Shown: positions 21,269 to 34,916, counted from the first letter of the stretch. The stretch is 64,000 bases of DNA from Cornus controversa (GCA_026545225.1 CM048846.1:17176501-17240500); one strand, 5' to 3'. Numbers and translations are program-made. The notes: a model not told the origin generated them from the letters alone.

Positions 21269-22410
21269 ATAGTACCAACTCATACAATACAACCAAAAAA
21301 ATACTTGGTTTATTCAAAATCAGACGCCCTTCTATTATACTTGTTTTATTATTACAACTCAAAATATTTAGAAAACAGCAAATAGTCAAACATAGCAGGG
21401 TAATCACCATACAACTGATATAATAAGCTTTTTACTCAATATAGAATGATGAAAATGGGCCTAATAGATAGACCTAAGTGTCTATTTTGCACAATTTAGA
21501 TAAAAGATAGAAATTATTTATTCTTTGACTGTGTTTTTACAAAAGAGTTTGGGTGTCTCAAGCAAAGGTGCTTTGAATTGGCCTATGTTTCCTTGGACAG
21601 ATCTTATAAAAAATTTGTCACATAATTTATCTCAACAGATCCAAAAAATAAAGCAAAAGACCTTGTCATATAAAGAACCAAGTACAAAATGTGATTTAGT
21701 TAATCCGCTCTAACAATAGGTGAATTAATAGGTATAAATCAATGCCTAGGTCTCAAAATCGGATGAAACGAGGTAATGTAAGTAAGACACAGAAACAAAA
21801 ACAAAATAGCTTCATGAATGAAACAGACTAAACAGGAACAGGAAGAAACCACAAAACAATACCCTCTTCTTTTTGTAAGAAAATAAGTATCCAGACAAAA
21901 TCGATGAAGGAAAAGTGATTGATCCGAGTGAGCTAGAAAGAAGAAAGCAAAGAATGACTTCCACTTTCACTTCAAAAAGAAAAAAATAGATGCTATTAAA
22001 ATAATCCAATTTAGTACTAGACTTCTTAACTAGATGGAAATTAAGAAAATTTGAAGTTGAAAATACACGAAAATGTAGGTAAAGACCTCTTCTAATTTAA
22101 AAAACCTCTTCCTGATTCTTTTGTTCAACTATAGTTGAATCTAATCACCAACTTCTATTAAGAACAACTTGAAATGACTGATGTTATAATAGAAAATGTG
22201 TAAAATCACACTGCAAGAAGGTCCAATAACAAAATATACTCGATGTCACATATCTTATGTGTTAGTATTAGGTTGTTCAGTTATCTTAGACTACTTTCAA
22301 ATGCACTTCTGAACAATCGATACCAGTAGGTATGCATATGTATAAGAACATAATTGAGTAACTTTAGAAAAATAACTTCATATATATATATATATATATA
22401 TAAGACATGA
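19843..22410. other. Non-coding stretch, possibly the interior of the CACTA element
   Basis: No transposase or cellular gene recognised. It includes TA then GA microsatellites at 21215-21269 and a TA run at 22378-22402. Candidate open frames are short and unlike known proteins. Confidence 0.45.
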
Positions 22411-22416
22411 TGAATT

Positions 22417-23010
22417 AATTTTGAGAACATTGTTAACTAACTCCATGGGGGCACACCTCATTAAGAGGGCCTTTAATGAAAAAGGCAAGATGAACGAATT
22501 ATGTGAATATTGTTAACCAACCCCGTTGGGGCACACCTCATTTAAAAGAGCCTTTAATGAAAAATACAGAATGAATTAATTTTGAGAACATTTTTAACCA
22601 ACCCCATGGGGGCACACCTCATAAAGAGGGCCTTTAATAAAAAAAGCGGGATGAATGAATTCTGGGAATATTGTTAACCAACCTCATTGGGACACATCTC
22701 ATTTAAGAGGGTCTTTAATAAAAAAGGCGGGGTGAATGAATTCTGAGAACATTTTTAACCAAACCCATTGGGGCATACCTCATTTAAGAGGTCCTTTAAT
22801 GAAAAATACAAGATAAATTAATTTTGAGAATATTGTTAACCAACCTCATTAGAGCACACCTCATTTAAGAGGGTTTTTAATGAAAAAAATGAGATAAATG
22901 AATTCTGAGAACATTGTTAACTAACCTCATTGGGGCACACCTCATTTAAGAGAGTCTTTGATGAAAAAGGCGGGATGAATTAGTTTTGAGAATATTGTTA
23001 ACCAGCTTTG
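22417..23010 (+). repeat. 80-bp tandem array, ~7.4 copies
   Basis: Units begin aattttgagaacattgttaa (or aattctgagaacatt) and continue with accaacctcattggggcac, acctcatttaagagggcc and tttaatgaaaaaggcgggatgaatg. Neighbouring units differ by scattered substitutions. The core 'gagggcctttaatgaaaaaggcgggatg' type sequence, with its gcctttaatgaaaaaggc hairpin, also forms the core of the compound array at 36560-37340 inside the gypsy element 14 kb away. Confidence 0.9.
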
Positions 23011-23434
23011 AGAACCTTCGAATCGTACATAATGCACGTTAAACGGAATGAAATAGAAACAAAAATATTATCTTAATTAATTACATAGGACTAAAAACTC
23101 CAAAATAAATTAAAACCAGAGATAAGTATACAAGCACATAAAGAGAGAAAGAACTAACTTGTAGGCTGATCCAGATTATAAATGGTGTGTATTTGTAATT
23201 GATAGAATTGTTATTAGTAAGAAATATTTGTCATTTACTTTAAATAAAATATTTAGGACTATTAGTATTAGTTGATGGACTAAAAAAATAGAATGTGATA
23301 TACCTTAGTAATCTATATTAGCCACTAATGAAATATGACAGTATTAAAATAATGAAAAACGTCTATGTTCGTTCCAACTACATAATCAAGATTGTTCTAT
23401 TTGGTTAAGATTGTGCCCTTTATTTTGTGGATTT

Positions 23435-25956
23435 TGTTGAACCAAGGTTATCTCAGTTATTTTGATGATAACAAAACATTATGAGTGTTAGGATTTAATG
23501 TCTACTTGAGTTTGTGCTTAAACAGGTTATGTTATAACAAGACTCAAAGTAAGACAAGAAGATCAATGGCACATTGCAAAGGTATCCAAAGCTCACATTG
23601 ATCATGCCCATCTATATTCAAAAGCTCATATCAAGGACATGAGAAAAGGATGAAGGCAATAATATCAAAGAAAAAAGACTTCACCCAATGCATATCAAGA
23701 TCAATGAAGATATTGAAGATTGGATAGTTTAGTCTTGGTGAGTGTATAGGTAATCTTTGTAAAGTTACTTTGATATTCTCACTTGAAAGCTCTAGGACAA
23801 ATGCATATCATTCATATAATTCATAAGTCCTTATAGCATAAGCAATAGGCCATGAACTTCATTTATAACATCATGAGGCCTTTTCTAAGGTTGAGTTAGT
23901 TCAAGCTTTCATAAGCTTTGGAAGAACTCAATTATTAAGCCATATCTAGGACCATATATTTCACTCATATCATTTAAAATGGTTTATAGGAATTAGAGTA
24001 ATAAGACTTGGATCAAATTGATTCATAAGAAATTTTTTGACTTGAGTTGGTATAAACGTTTTATATCTTTTGAAGAACTCAATTCCATGATAGGACCATC
24101 TATTCACACTTATATCATTTCTTGGTCACTAAAATTCATGAAAAAGGTCTTGATCTTTACATATTGACATCTTAAGACCATATATGCTCATAAGTCCTAA
24201 CCTTTGCTTTGAAATCTGACTCTTTAAAGGTTAGAGAACTTTGAGGTGCCTCAAACTTGGCTTTGAGCCACCTCACACTCACTTTGAGCCACCTCAAAGT
24301 TACAGAAAGAATCAGAGCATTTGAGAAGGCTTTTTGAGGCGCCTCAAACTCACTTTGAGCCACCTCAAACTCACTTTGAGCCACCTCAAAGTTTATGAGA
24401 CGTCTCAAACTCACTTTGAGGTGCCTCAAAGATGCTGGATCTAAATCTAACGGCTAGTTTAGATCATTTAATGCTCCCAATAACCCCCAACAACTTTAAA
24501 ACGGCCATATCTTTTAAAGGGGCTATAAATACACCTTGTATGTGTATTTTTCAGATATGAGAGTCTACCATAACCTTTCATGATCATATTATATTGGTAG
24601 AATTCACCTCAATGCTTAGATTTCATATTCTATAGAGGTAGAAACCACACATGAGCTTAATTATTCATTCTTGTGGTTATTCATCATTCTAGAGTTGAGC
24701 TTTCATATTGATTCATTAATTGTAACTCTAGATTTGAGAGAGCTTTGAATTTGTATATCTTGTCTATTTGAGAGACACTCACTGTACACAAATTTCTTAT
24801 TCTTGAGAGAAGAAGACCAAGATGTTCTCTTAGCATGGGTAGCTTGAAGAAGCTTTGTAAGGGTTTTTCTCTAAGCCCAAAAAAGAGAAAGGTTTATTCT
24901 CTACCTTAAAAGGAGAAGGATTGGGTAGCGCTCTCCACTTTTAAGAGTGAGGAATGATTATCTCTTGACCGTAAAAAGAGGGATGAAGCCCAAGTCATGA
25001 GCTTGGCAAATAAGTCTTGATGAGGTTGTCATTGAGCAAAGAAGCCCAAGTCATGAGCTTGGTAAAGAAATCTTGGTGAGGTTTTCATTGAGCAAGGAAG
25101 CCCAAGCGTTGGACTTGGCAATTGTAAAGGTTTGCTTTCCACCTTTAAGGGAAGCTTCATAGTGGATACCTCAAGATGAGCTCTTGAGGCATGGACGTAG
25201 GCCGGAGTTGCCGAACCATGTAAATATCGTGGTATTGCTTGGTTTGCATTTCTCTAACCCTTAACTCATTTACTTAATAGCATTTTATATATTTAATTTC
25301 ATAATGCTTTATATATGAATGCTATGAGTTTATATGCTTTAATTTATATGAGGAGGATAAGATGAATGCTTGGAGTAAGTTACACACCATGTGTTTGACA
25401 AAATGTCTATATGAGCTTTAATTCCATTTTAGCATTGATAGACATATATTCAATTAGCTCATTTCATTCCTTATCCAATGAACAATCTTATGAAGGAATG
25501 AGTAGCACTCCAAGTGCTTGATAGGTTTACTCCTTTATTTTGCTAGCATTTATTTTATAATTGTTTATTTAATGAATGTTGTTTAAATGCTTCATATGAG
25601 GAGGATGGGATGTATGCTTGGAGGATATTGGTTGAGTTATGGAATTGATTGTATTATAAATTGATTGACTATTTATTTGATTACCATTTTACCAATCAAT
25701 TTGCATATGATGTGTTTAATAAAATGCTATACGTTGCACTTTCATGATCATTTCATTTGTTGTATTTACTAGATCATTTAAGTGCATAATAGATAGAGTA
25801 TTCTCATTCCCACTTGTTGAATACATAAGTTTATCAAGTATTTGACAAAAGTCCAAACAAGCCTACTTTTGTCAAAATGAGCTAAACCAAAAAAGTTTCA
25901 TTGTTTGCCTATTGTCCCTATTCACCCCCCCCTCTAGGGACAATTCTTGGGTAACA
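23435..25956 (+). repeat. 5' LTR of the 9.7-kb copia element
   Basis: 2522 bp, TG...CA. It is collinear with the 3' LTR, with scattered substitutions and indels. A promoter is suggested by ggctataaatac at 24521-24532, about 100 bp after a repeat cluster (24238-24430) of cactttgagccacctcaaac words and the palindrome tttgaggcgcctcaaa. The 3' LTR has a shorter version of this cluster, about 98 bp less. Confidence 0.95.
24238..24432. repeat. Short palindromic repeats in the LTR U3
   Basis: Repeated 'actttgagccacctcaaact' words alternate with 'tttgaggcgcctcaaa'-type palindromes; about 8 half-sites here versus about 5 in the 3' LTR (31524-31620). They lie upstream of the TATA box, a position where transcription-factor sites would be expected. 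Confidence 0.7.
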
Positions 25957-25972
25957 ATTGGTATCAGAGCTT
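25957..25972 (+). other. Primer-binding site (initiator-Met tRNA type)
   Basis: tggtatcagagc begins 2 bp after the 5' LTR. This is the common plant copia PBS complementary to the 3' end of initiator methionine tRNA. Confidence 0.9.
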
Positions 25973-26070
25973 GGGCTCTAGAATAAGACTTAACCGTCTT
26001 AGAGTTGATCAATGACAAACAATGATGATGAACCCACATTCGAACTAGGACAATCCTCAAATAGACTTTC

Positions 26071-26170
26071 AATACTTTGTGAGCATATTTACATTCATTG
26101 GAAGCAAAGAATGAAGATTTTTATTCAACCCAAAAAATTATAGAATTTGGCCAATCATTGGGAATGAACC
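26071..26170 (+). pseudogene. copia gag remnant
   Basis: Translation near 26090-26135 gives HWKQRMKIFIQ, matching the start of copia gag proteins (YW..RMK.F), followed directly by stops. No longer coding. No other gag feature such as a CCHC zinc knuckle was seen. Confidence 0.55.
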
Positions 26171-28439
26171 TCAAATTTTGTAGAAGGAATACAAGTCCCA
26201 AAAGAATATTATAAATTAAATGCATATGATTCAAAATTATCTTATCTCAATGCTTTGGCTATGAGCATCTTTTATTATGTATTTATTTCATATGAATTCT
26301 CCTAATGTATATCAACTAGGAGAGATGGGACACCTTGAAATAATCTGTGAGAACCCTTGAGTTAAGTGGCAAGCTCATAACTCATAAAATTGCGAGAATA
26401 ATTCATATTAAAATTCTCTTTTTTGTCGTATTCCTTTTTGAGAAGAATCTTAAAGAACCTAAATCTCTTAGGATTAAAAGACTTAAGCTTTAAAAAGAAA
26501 GAGTTCTTTAAAGGAAAAATAAATCTTGTTACCCTATGTTAAATGTTGTTTATCTTGGGTGCACATGCTATGATCTAAATGATTAAAACATCCTAAGTGG
26601 CATAGGTGTTTATCTAGACTATTCTTTTTGAATAGCAAAGCATGAATCTATGCAAATTGCATATGATTAAGTGAAGATTTTTCCTCAATAGAAAACTCCA
26701 AAGATTCAATGAAATTGTAAGAGAATCTAAATGTTTAAAGTTGAATCTCAAAGAGTAAAACAAGTCTTTGCACACTTGGATTAAATTGGAATGGGGAGAC
26801 TTCGAAGTTTGCTCACTCTCCATAAAATCATGATATATGATCACTCGAGAATTTAAAGATGCAAATCCAAACCGATGGTTTGTTTGTGTGAATATATCAT
26901 GAACAATTGGTCTTAGTCAAGACTTAGCATCTTGATCTTCAAGACCAAAGAAAAGAAGTGTTGATTCTTCAAGTATATGTTAATGACCTTATATTTGAAT
27001 CAACAACTTGTGCAAAGTTTTCATAAACTTGTCAAATTTCTTGAAAAGTGATCATTTAAGATTGAAAATCCTTAAAAATCTTTTCAACTTACTTTTGCAC
27101 ATTCTATGATACTTAAGTGATAAGAACATTGCTTATGCTTAACTTGGTATATGTACATCTTTGATGTAATCATAGCATTCTTATACTTGAGTATTGTTTA
27201 TTTGATGCAACCATTTGAGCTCGAAAGTTTTTGATCTCTTTTGTTATATTTTGATTAAAAGATTAAGTGGGAAGTAATCTTTTACATCAAACTTATGGTT
27301 GTCTTATAAACAATGATTTTGATTAAGAGATTAAGTGGGAAGTAATCTTTTATATCAAATTCATTATGATGAAATTGCTGATTATGGTTGATATGTCAAT
27401 TTCTCAAATCAACAATTAAAGAATTGTGCAAATAACTTGCAAGAATATTTTCTAGGCCAAAATCTTTAAGATAGAAATGTACTTTGAAAGTGCTTTATGA
27501 AAATCATATAAGCTAGTGGTAAGCTTATGTTTCATAAAACATGTTCATACTTAATAAGCGAGTGGCAAGCTTGTTATCTTCAAAGCATCTATAGGATAAT
27601 ATAAAATACTTTAAAAATGACTTATGATGACCCTTATAAGTAGTGGCAAACTTATAACTCATAAGACATGTGCATATTTAGTAAGCTAGTGGCAAACTTA
27701 TTATTATCAAAGTATTCTTGAAAGAAATCTTTGCACAATGAATATGCATAAAAATATTAAGAATGTTTGAGACAAAGTGCCAAGAGAGCATAGAGATTAC
27801 ATTCTTATATCTATGAACATCATGTTATATAATCACTTAAACTTAACGGATATAAAATTCCAAACCTTGAAGCTAAAACTCTAATCCTTCGGTTTGTGAA
27901 AATTTATGTGATTATATCATGATTATTAGTTTTGATTGGAATAACCTTGGTTATAAATCTTTTTATCAAAACCATACATGGAAGTATGTTGATTATTCAA
28001 ATATATGTTTATCATCTTTCAATCAACATCTTGTGCAAAGATTTGAAAATTTTCTATCCAAAATGTATAGATGGACTTGAGATTATAGACATTTCAAATG
28101 AGTCCACATTAGAAGAATCTCAAAGAAAATCAAAAGAATCCTAGAAAGATAGCATCCAGAATGATTTTTATAAAGATCCTTATATATGTTGAAGCATGGT
28201 TCACCTCCTCCAAATTGATCTTTCCTATGTGAACATTCTAAAGATAGTTTCATAAGATCCTTACTTTGAAATAGTTGAAATTATTTGGCTCTCACATCTC
28301 TAGATGAAAATCAATGAGGCCAAAAATTTTAAGTTCTTGGATCTTGATAATTCAAAAGGAACAAATTTATGTTGAATGAATTTTTTGGTTAGAATTTAGT
28401 TCTTAGACCACATGATAACACCTTGATTGACACATACAA

Positions 28440-28975
28440 ATGTAGAAGATGAGTTGGGTGTTTTCATTTGAAACTAAGCTAGATTATTGATACAAGGTTT
28501 CAACCAAGAAGAAAGGATGATCATGAAAGAAACTTTGCACATGTATCTAGAATAGAAGTAATAAGAATGCTACATGTGTTTTGCATGAAATGTTTTTGTT
28601 AAATGCATTCTTGATTGACTTCATATTGGAGAAAGTTTATGTAGAATAACCACTTGGATTTGAAGTGCATAGAGTTTTAAACCATGTGTTTAAGATTTTC
28701 AAAAGCCTATTTATTTGAAATGAGTTTCAAAGAACTTAGCATGAAAGGCTTAGTGGTTCTCTCATAGAAATGATTTTGATATAAGTAATTTTGATGATAT
28801 TTTTTGTTGTCAAAATCAATGATGATGATGATTTGTTGATTATGCTCATGTATTTGGACAATATCATTCTTGAGTCAATAAATGAGAAATTATGCAAAGA
28901 GTTTCCAAAAACATGAAAGATGAATGTGATTTGAGCATCATGGGTAAACTCCATTTCTTCTTAGGATTGAATCCC
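28440..28975 (+). pseudogene. copia reverse transcriptase remnant
   Basis: Across several frames the translation follows a copia RT: ARLLIQGFNQEE, then ..ARIEVIRML, EKVYVE, PLGFE, ERLSG, DDDDLLI followed by YLDNIIL (in place of YVDDII), and NEKLCKEF. Frameshifts and stops separate the pieces. The 26.2-28.4 kb region between gag and RT, where protease and integrase should be, gives only unrecognisable sequence. Confidence 0.7.
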
Positions 28976-29929
28976 TTATAGGTGTCATAGAAAGATGTCC
29001 TAAATTTTTGTTAGACACTTTAGTTTTAGGATTATGGTATCTTATGAACATTTTAGATACCCTTAGTCACTTCTTTAGAGCTTATGTGTTTAGATATGAT
29101 ATGTTTTGAGCTTTTAGAAGAAAATAGGTATAAGTAAGATTTCTGACATAGATTGACTATGCTTACTTGCATTTACATGTAATTATGTGTGACTTGATGC
29201 TTATGTGTATTGCTTGATATGTGACTTGAAATTTTTTGTCTTAGAATTAAGTGTTAAGATGATCTTAGTCACTTAGGTGCACTCCTTAGTTTCTAAGTCG
29301 TACTTTCCAATATGTGGGATCTTTACGATAGACATTGTTAGTTATCTCCCGTTAGTCACATAAGTAGAGATATCTATTATATATAATCTAGAAGGATGAC
29401 CAACCTTGCGCCTAAATGTTCTTTTCTTGTCAAGACTAGTTAGTTGGTCACTTAGATATTAATATTTTTGATATCTTGGCACCTAGATTGTTTGATTAAC
29501 ATGACCTTGCATGACTTGTTATTTCATTTTCGTTATGTTAATCATATGAGATATTTTGAGTTTGTACATGAATTTGTGAATTAATAGTTGTAGTATCTCA
29601 TATTTGTTCTTGTGATATACATTTGAAGCACATTCCTTCCTTGGTATCAAGCCTATTCTTTATGAAAAATGAAATAAAAGACCCGAGACAATAGACTTTA
29701 CCATTTGGTATATTTTATGGTCTTCATCATCCATGGTTTGACCCACATTGCACTTAATGTATCTTTATATCTTTTGGGCACCATTGGTATTTCCTTTATG
29801 AGATATTACATTTGATTGGGTATGCACTTACATTTTAAGATTCTTCTAACTTTCAATAGTTAGTTGAAATGCTTCCTAGATTACTAGGATGTTGAGATTG
29901 CCTATTTAGCTTTCTACGCTTTTTGATTA

Positions 29930-30746
29930 TGTGAAAAAGGGAGAAGTTATATGATATGTATCATATTCACATACTTGTACTTATACGTCTCTATATTTAT
30001 AGAAAGCATGATGATAAGAGAAGTTTTTTTTATTTATATGCATATGCCTTATTCCTTCATTACTTTAATGCATATTGATAGGGGGAACATATACCTTAAA
30101 TGATTATGTATTGTTTTTCATTCTTAATTTAAGAGCATAATCATATTTGGCACAAAGCATGATGTTAACTCATTATTGGATTTCATGCATAAATCTTTTA
30201 ACATGAGTATTTACATCTGCTTTAGAACGTGTATCACATGCGCTATATGATTTTGTTGTTAAATTCCTTTAAAGCATGTTGATAAGGAGAGAATTTTCAC
30301 TGATAAATTCTTAAATATATGCAAATGCTTAAATATTTTATTCTTTTGATGCATATTGATAGGGGTGTAATCTCCAAAATCGAGCTTTGAAAGTTGAAGA
30401 CTTGAAATATATGCATATTGTGATTTACATAGGGGGAGATATCCTAACTTGTTAGAATATGCATATTGATTGGGGGAGCAACCTCAAATTACTTAATTGA
30501 GGAGGAGTGTTGTGAATTTTATTCCTTCTATTCCACCTATGTTTTTACATGTTGATGTTTTATCTACATACATTAGATGATCACCGCCTCTTAGAGCTTT
30601 ATTGTATTTATCTTTTTGATAATGTCAAAGGGGGAGAAAAATGTGATGTGCATATCATAAATGACTTGACTTAACTTGATTATATATTTTATGTCATTTA
30701 TGTTATATAACACATCAATACTTGTCATCATCAAAAAGGGGGAGAT
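29930..30746 (+). other. Post-pol region with serial polypurine-like tracts
   Basis: Purine tracts recur at about 29935, 30080, 30280, 30360, 30435, 30472, 30630 and 30735 (aaaaagggagaa, gatagggggaa, gataaggagaga, gataggggtg, atagggggaga, attgggggagc, aaagggggagaa, aaaaagggggagat). Several are preceded by 'gcatattgat'. Only the last abuts the 3' LTR and serves as the true polypurine tract. Confidence 0.65.
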
Positions 30747-33174
30747 TGTTGAACCAAGGTTTCCAATCAAGGTTATCTCAGTTATTTTGATTATAACAAA
30801 ACATTATGAGTGTTAGGATTTAATGTCTACTTGAATTTGTGCTTAAACATGTTATGTTGTAACAAGACTCAAAGTAAGACAAAAAAATCAATGGCACATT
30901 GCAAAGGTATCCAAAGCTCACATTGATCATGCCCATCTATGTTCAAAAGCTCATATCAAGGACATGAGAAAAGGATGAAGGCAATAATATCAAAGAAAGA
31001 AGACTTCACCCAATGCACATCAAGATCAATGAAGATATTGAAGATTGGGTAGTTTAGTCTTGGTGAGTGTATAGGTAATCTTTGTAAAGTTACTTTGATA
31101 TTCTCACTTGAAAGCCTAAGACAAATGCATATCATTTATATAATTCATAAGTCCTTATAGCATAAGCAATAGGCCATGAACTTCATTTATAACATCATGA
31201 GGCCTTTTCTAAGGTTGAGTTAGTTCAAGCTTTCATAAGCTTTGGAAGAACTCAATTATTAAGCCATATCTAGGACCATGTAATAAGACTTGGATCAAAT
31301 TGATTCATAAGGAATATTTTGACTTGAGTTGGTATAAACGTTTTATATCTTTTGAAGAACTCAATTCCATGATAGGACCATCTATTCACACTCATATCAT
31401 TTCTTGGTCACTAAAATTCATGAAAAAGGTCTTGAACTTTACATATTGACATCTTAAGACCATATATGCTCATAAGTCCTAACCTTTGCTGTGAAATCTG
31501 ACTCTTTAAAGGTTAGAGAACTTTGAGGCGCCTCAAACTTGACTTTGAGCCACCTCAAACTCACTTTGAGCCACCTCAAAGTTTATGAGACGTCTCAAAC
31601 TCACTTTGAGGCGCCTCAAAGATGCTGGATCTGAATCTAACGGCTAGTTTAGATCATTTAATGCTCCCAATAACCCCCAACAACTTTAAAATGGCCATAT
31701 CTCTTAAAGGGGCTATAAATACACCTTGTATGTGTATTTTTCAGATATGAGAGTCTACCATAACCTTTTATGATCATATTATGTTGGTAGAATTCACCTC
31801 AATGCTTAGATTTCATATTCTATAGAGGTAGAAACCACACATGAGCTTAATTCTTCATTCTTGTGGTTATTCATCATTCTAGAGTTGAGCTTTCATATTG
31901 ATTCATCAATTGTAACTCTAGATTTGAGAGAGCTTTGAATTTGTATATCTTGTCTATTTGAGAGACACTCACTGTACACAAATTTCTTATTCTTGAGAGA
32001 AGAAGACCAAGATGTTCTCTTGGCATGGGTAACTTGAAGAAGCTTTGTAAGGATTTTTCTCCAAGCCCGAAAAAGAGAAAGGTTTATTCTCTACCTTAAA
32101 AGGAGAAGGATTGGGTAGCGCTCTCCACTTTTAAGAGTGAGCAATGGTTATCTCTTAACCGTAAAAAGAGGGATGAAGCCCAAGTCATGAGCTTGGCAAA
32201 TAAGTCTTGATGAGGTTGTCATTGAGCAAGGAAGACCAAGTCATGAGCTTGGTAAAGAAGTTTTGGTGAGGTTTTAATTGAACAAGGAAGCCCAAGCGTT
32301 GGACTTGGCAATTGTAAATGTTTGATTTCCACCTTTAAGGGAAACTTCATAGTGGATACCTCAAGATGAGCTCTTGAGGCATGGACGTAGGCCGGAGTTG
32401 CCGAACCATGTAAATATCGTGGTGTTGTTTGGTTTGCATTTCTCTAACCCTTAACTCCTTTACTTAATAGCATTTTATATATTTAATTTCATAATGTTTT
32501 ATATATGAATGCTATGAGTTTATATGCTTTAATTTATATGAGGAGGATAAGATGAATGCTTGGAGTAAGTTACACATTATGTTTGACAAAATGTTTATAT
32601 GAGCTTTAATTCCATTTTAGCATTGATAGACATATATTCAATTAGCTCATTTTATTTCTTATCCAATGAACAATCTTATGAAGGAATGAGTAGCACTCCA
32701 AGTGCTTGATAGATTTACTCCTTTATTTTGCTAGCATTTATTTTATAATTGTTTATTTAATGAATGTTGTTTAAATGCTTCATATGAGGAGGATGAGATG
32801 TATGCCTGGAGGATATTGGTTGAGTTGTGGAATTGATTGTATTATAAATTGATTGACTATTTATTTGATTACCTTTTTACCAATCAATTTGCATATCATG
32901 TGTTTGATAAAATGTGCAATCAAGATTTTCACACACTACAAGCATGATACATTGCACTTTCATGATCATTTCATTTGTTGTATCTACTAGATCATTTAAG
33001 TATATAATAGATAGAGCATTCTCATTCCCACTTGTTGAATACATAAGTTTATCAAGTGTTTGACAAAAGTCCAAACAAGCCTACTTTTGTCAAAATGAGC
33101 TAAACCGAAAAAGTTTCATCGTTTGCCTATTGTCCCTATTCACCCCCCCCTTTAGGGACAATTCTTGGGTAACA
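30747..33174 (+). repeat. 3' LTR of the 9.7-kb copia element
   Basis: 2428 bp, same termini as the 5' LTR. It differs by a shorter palindromic cluster, deletion of a stretch after 31280 and a ~38-bp insertion near 32911-32948. A TATA-like ggctataaatac is at 31711-31722. Confidence 0.95.
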
Positions 33175-33179
33175 GATTT

Positions 33180-34113
33180 AACAGAAGCAAAAACATAGAA
33201 AAATCAATATATACAATCTAGCACAATACTAATGAGGACTTAACAATAGGTACATATGTATGTTTGTATGCCTTTATATACTTAATTTTTTCCCTACTAT
33301 TAAAATAAGCTCTCATTAATTTAATTTTTTTTGCTTGTTTACCTGTACTATATATTGGGCTTGTCATGAAGTACATGGTAAATTAATTTAATGAATTATT
33401 AAATTGGTAACAAATTAACAAAAACACACAAATTAATATGATCAAAAACTTTAAAATCAAAAAATTAATTACCTGTGATATGACACGGTGCCGAATTTGA
33501 TTCTGACATGAAATTTAAGTTTCACCAAAAATAATAGAGTTGTAAACAAAAACAAAAGAACAATAACCCAAGAGAGAAATATGAAAGGGAAAAAATTGAT
33601 TTTGACGTTAAATTGAAGTTCATTCTCAAATTAGGTGGATTAGATGATAGATGGTTATAATCAATTACCTAGATGCTAGTAGAATAACGTGTAAAAAAAC
33701 TGTGAGAAAATTTGATTATGGCATACAATTTAATTGATAGAAGAGTTGGAAGGAGTTGAGAGTTAGAATAGAGATAAAAATGTATTAGTTGAATAATTAT
33801 TATAAAAATGAATGATTTGAAATAACTTATTCTTTTAATAATAGTATAGATATAGATATGGATATACGTAGTTGGAAGCCCCAATTCTTTAAATATTTCT
33901 TCACCTTCTTTTTCATAACTATTGTCGAACTAGTATCAATAATTTGGTATGTAAAAAACAGCCAGAGGATTGGACTTGGGTCCGGAAGCCTGACTTGACC
34001 CCTCAGCCTGGCTCCATTTTTCTTTTAATGTTTGTCCAGCCAACAATCTCCAATGACCCCAAGCAAGTCATTTTTCCATTTCTATTTTTGTGTAACCCAT
34101 TTCCTATCAACAT
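33180..34113. other. Intergenic, no gene seen
   Basis: AT-rich sequence between two TE insertions. The minus-strand frame at 33669-33884 and its neighbours are simple-sequence artefacts. Confidence 0.5.
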
Positions 34114-34344
34114 GTTACAACTAGGGGTGTACACAGTACGGTCCCTTACGATTCTTGATGGAATCGAAATCAGAACCATTCCCAACGATTCCTTAATTTT
34201 GGAATCAAAACCGAAACGTTTAGTTCGGTTCCGATTCTTTGCGGTTCCGATTTCGGTTCCTCAACGGTTCTTTGTTAACTTTTTTTTTTATAATATTGGC
34301 AAGATACAGACTCATACTTGTGCACCCCTAGTTATAACAATATA

Positions 34345-34560
34345 TTAGAAGCTATTAGTATTTATTTATATATCTTATATTATATAAATATATAGAACAT
34401 TAGAATTTAGAAGTTACATGTATTTATCTATATATTATATATTTTATATATAAATAGAACACTAGAATTTAGAATGTATCAGTATTTATTTATATATTAT
34501 ATATTTTATACTTTATATATTATATATTTATATAGAACAGTAGAACTTAGAAGTTATTAT
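34345..34560 (+). repeat. Imperfect ~70-80-bp tandem repeats
   Basis: Three units, each built on 'tatagaacattagaatttagaagtt' plus an AT-rich stretch (tatttatatattatat), precede the gypsy insertion point. Confidence 0.7.
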
Positions 34561-34570
34561 TATTAATTTA

Positions 34571-34915
34571 TGATAGAGTATTTGACTCCAATTATGAAAC
34601 GTACAACGTGGAAGTTGAGTTCAAGCTGACGTGGATAAGAAGTCTACTTTAAGAGGACTTCTCTATCTCCAAGAGCCAGTCTTCTACTAGGGTACGGTCT
34701 TACTTGACCACTATAAATACAGAGACGGTCCATATACTAGGTACGCAATTAATACCCCTGAGTTCCTTTATAGTTAAAAAAGTCCTTTCGATTTCTGACT
34801 TGATCGTCGGAGCATAGTTGGTCGGCACCACGCCGGTGCCCTCTTGATTACCCTTCTTTTGTCCTTTTTTACAGGTTGGCGTTTGATCAGTTCGGGGTGA
34901 ATTTTTGCTTCATCA
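34571..34915 (+). repeat. 5' LTR of the gypsy element
   Basis: 345 bp with TATA box ctataaatac near 34710. It is longer than the 3' LTR by two blocks (about 69 and 35 bp) that are missing there. Confidence 0.93.
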
Positions 34916-34916
34916 G

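Larger units (their letters stand above)
23435..33174 (+). mobile_element. Complete but decayed Ty1/copia retrotransposon, 9.74 kb
   Basis: Two long direct repeats (23435-25956 and 30747-33174) begin TGTTGAACCAAGGTT and end TTGGGTAACA. A primer-binding site follows the first (tggtatcagagc, 25959-25970, complementary to initiator-Met tRNA) and a polypurine tract (aaaaagggggagat) precedes the second. The whole is flanked by GATTT at 23430-23434 and 33175-33179, a perfect 5-bp TSD. The 4.8-kb interior has only broken gag and RT remnants, so the element cannot encode its own proteins. LTR length (~2.5 kb), the PBS and the repeated GGGGGAG tracts suggest a SIRE/Maximus-like lineage; that assignment is inference. 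Confidence 0.95.

Noticed and set aside
22417..23010. CRISPR array (regular ~80-bp repeats)
   Set aside because: Whole units repeat with no unique spacers, and the genome is a plant.
24172..24429. 85-codon minus-strand frame with repeated FEVAQSE words
   Set aside because: It arises from the short palindromic repeats in the copia LTR and is not conserved in the 3' LTR copy.
28440..28975. Active reverse transcriptase gene
   Set aside because: Conserved words are spread over several frames with stops and the YVDD motif is altered.
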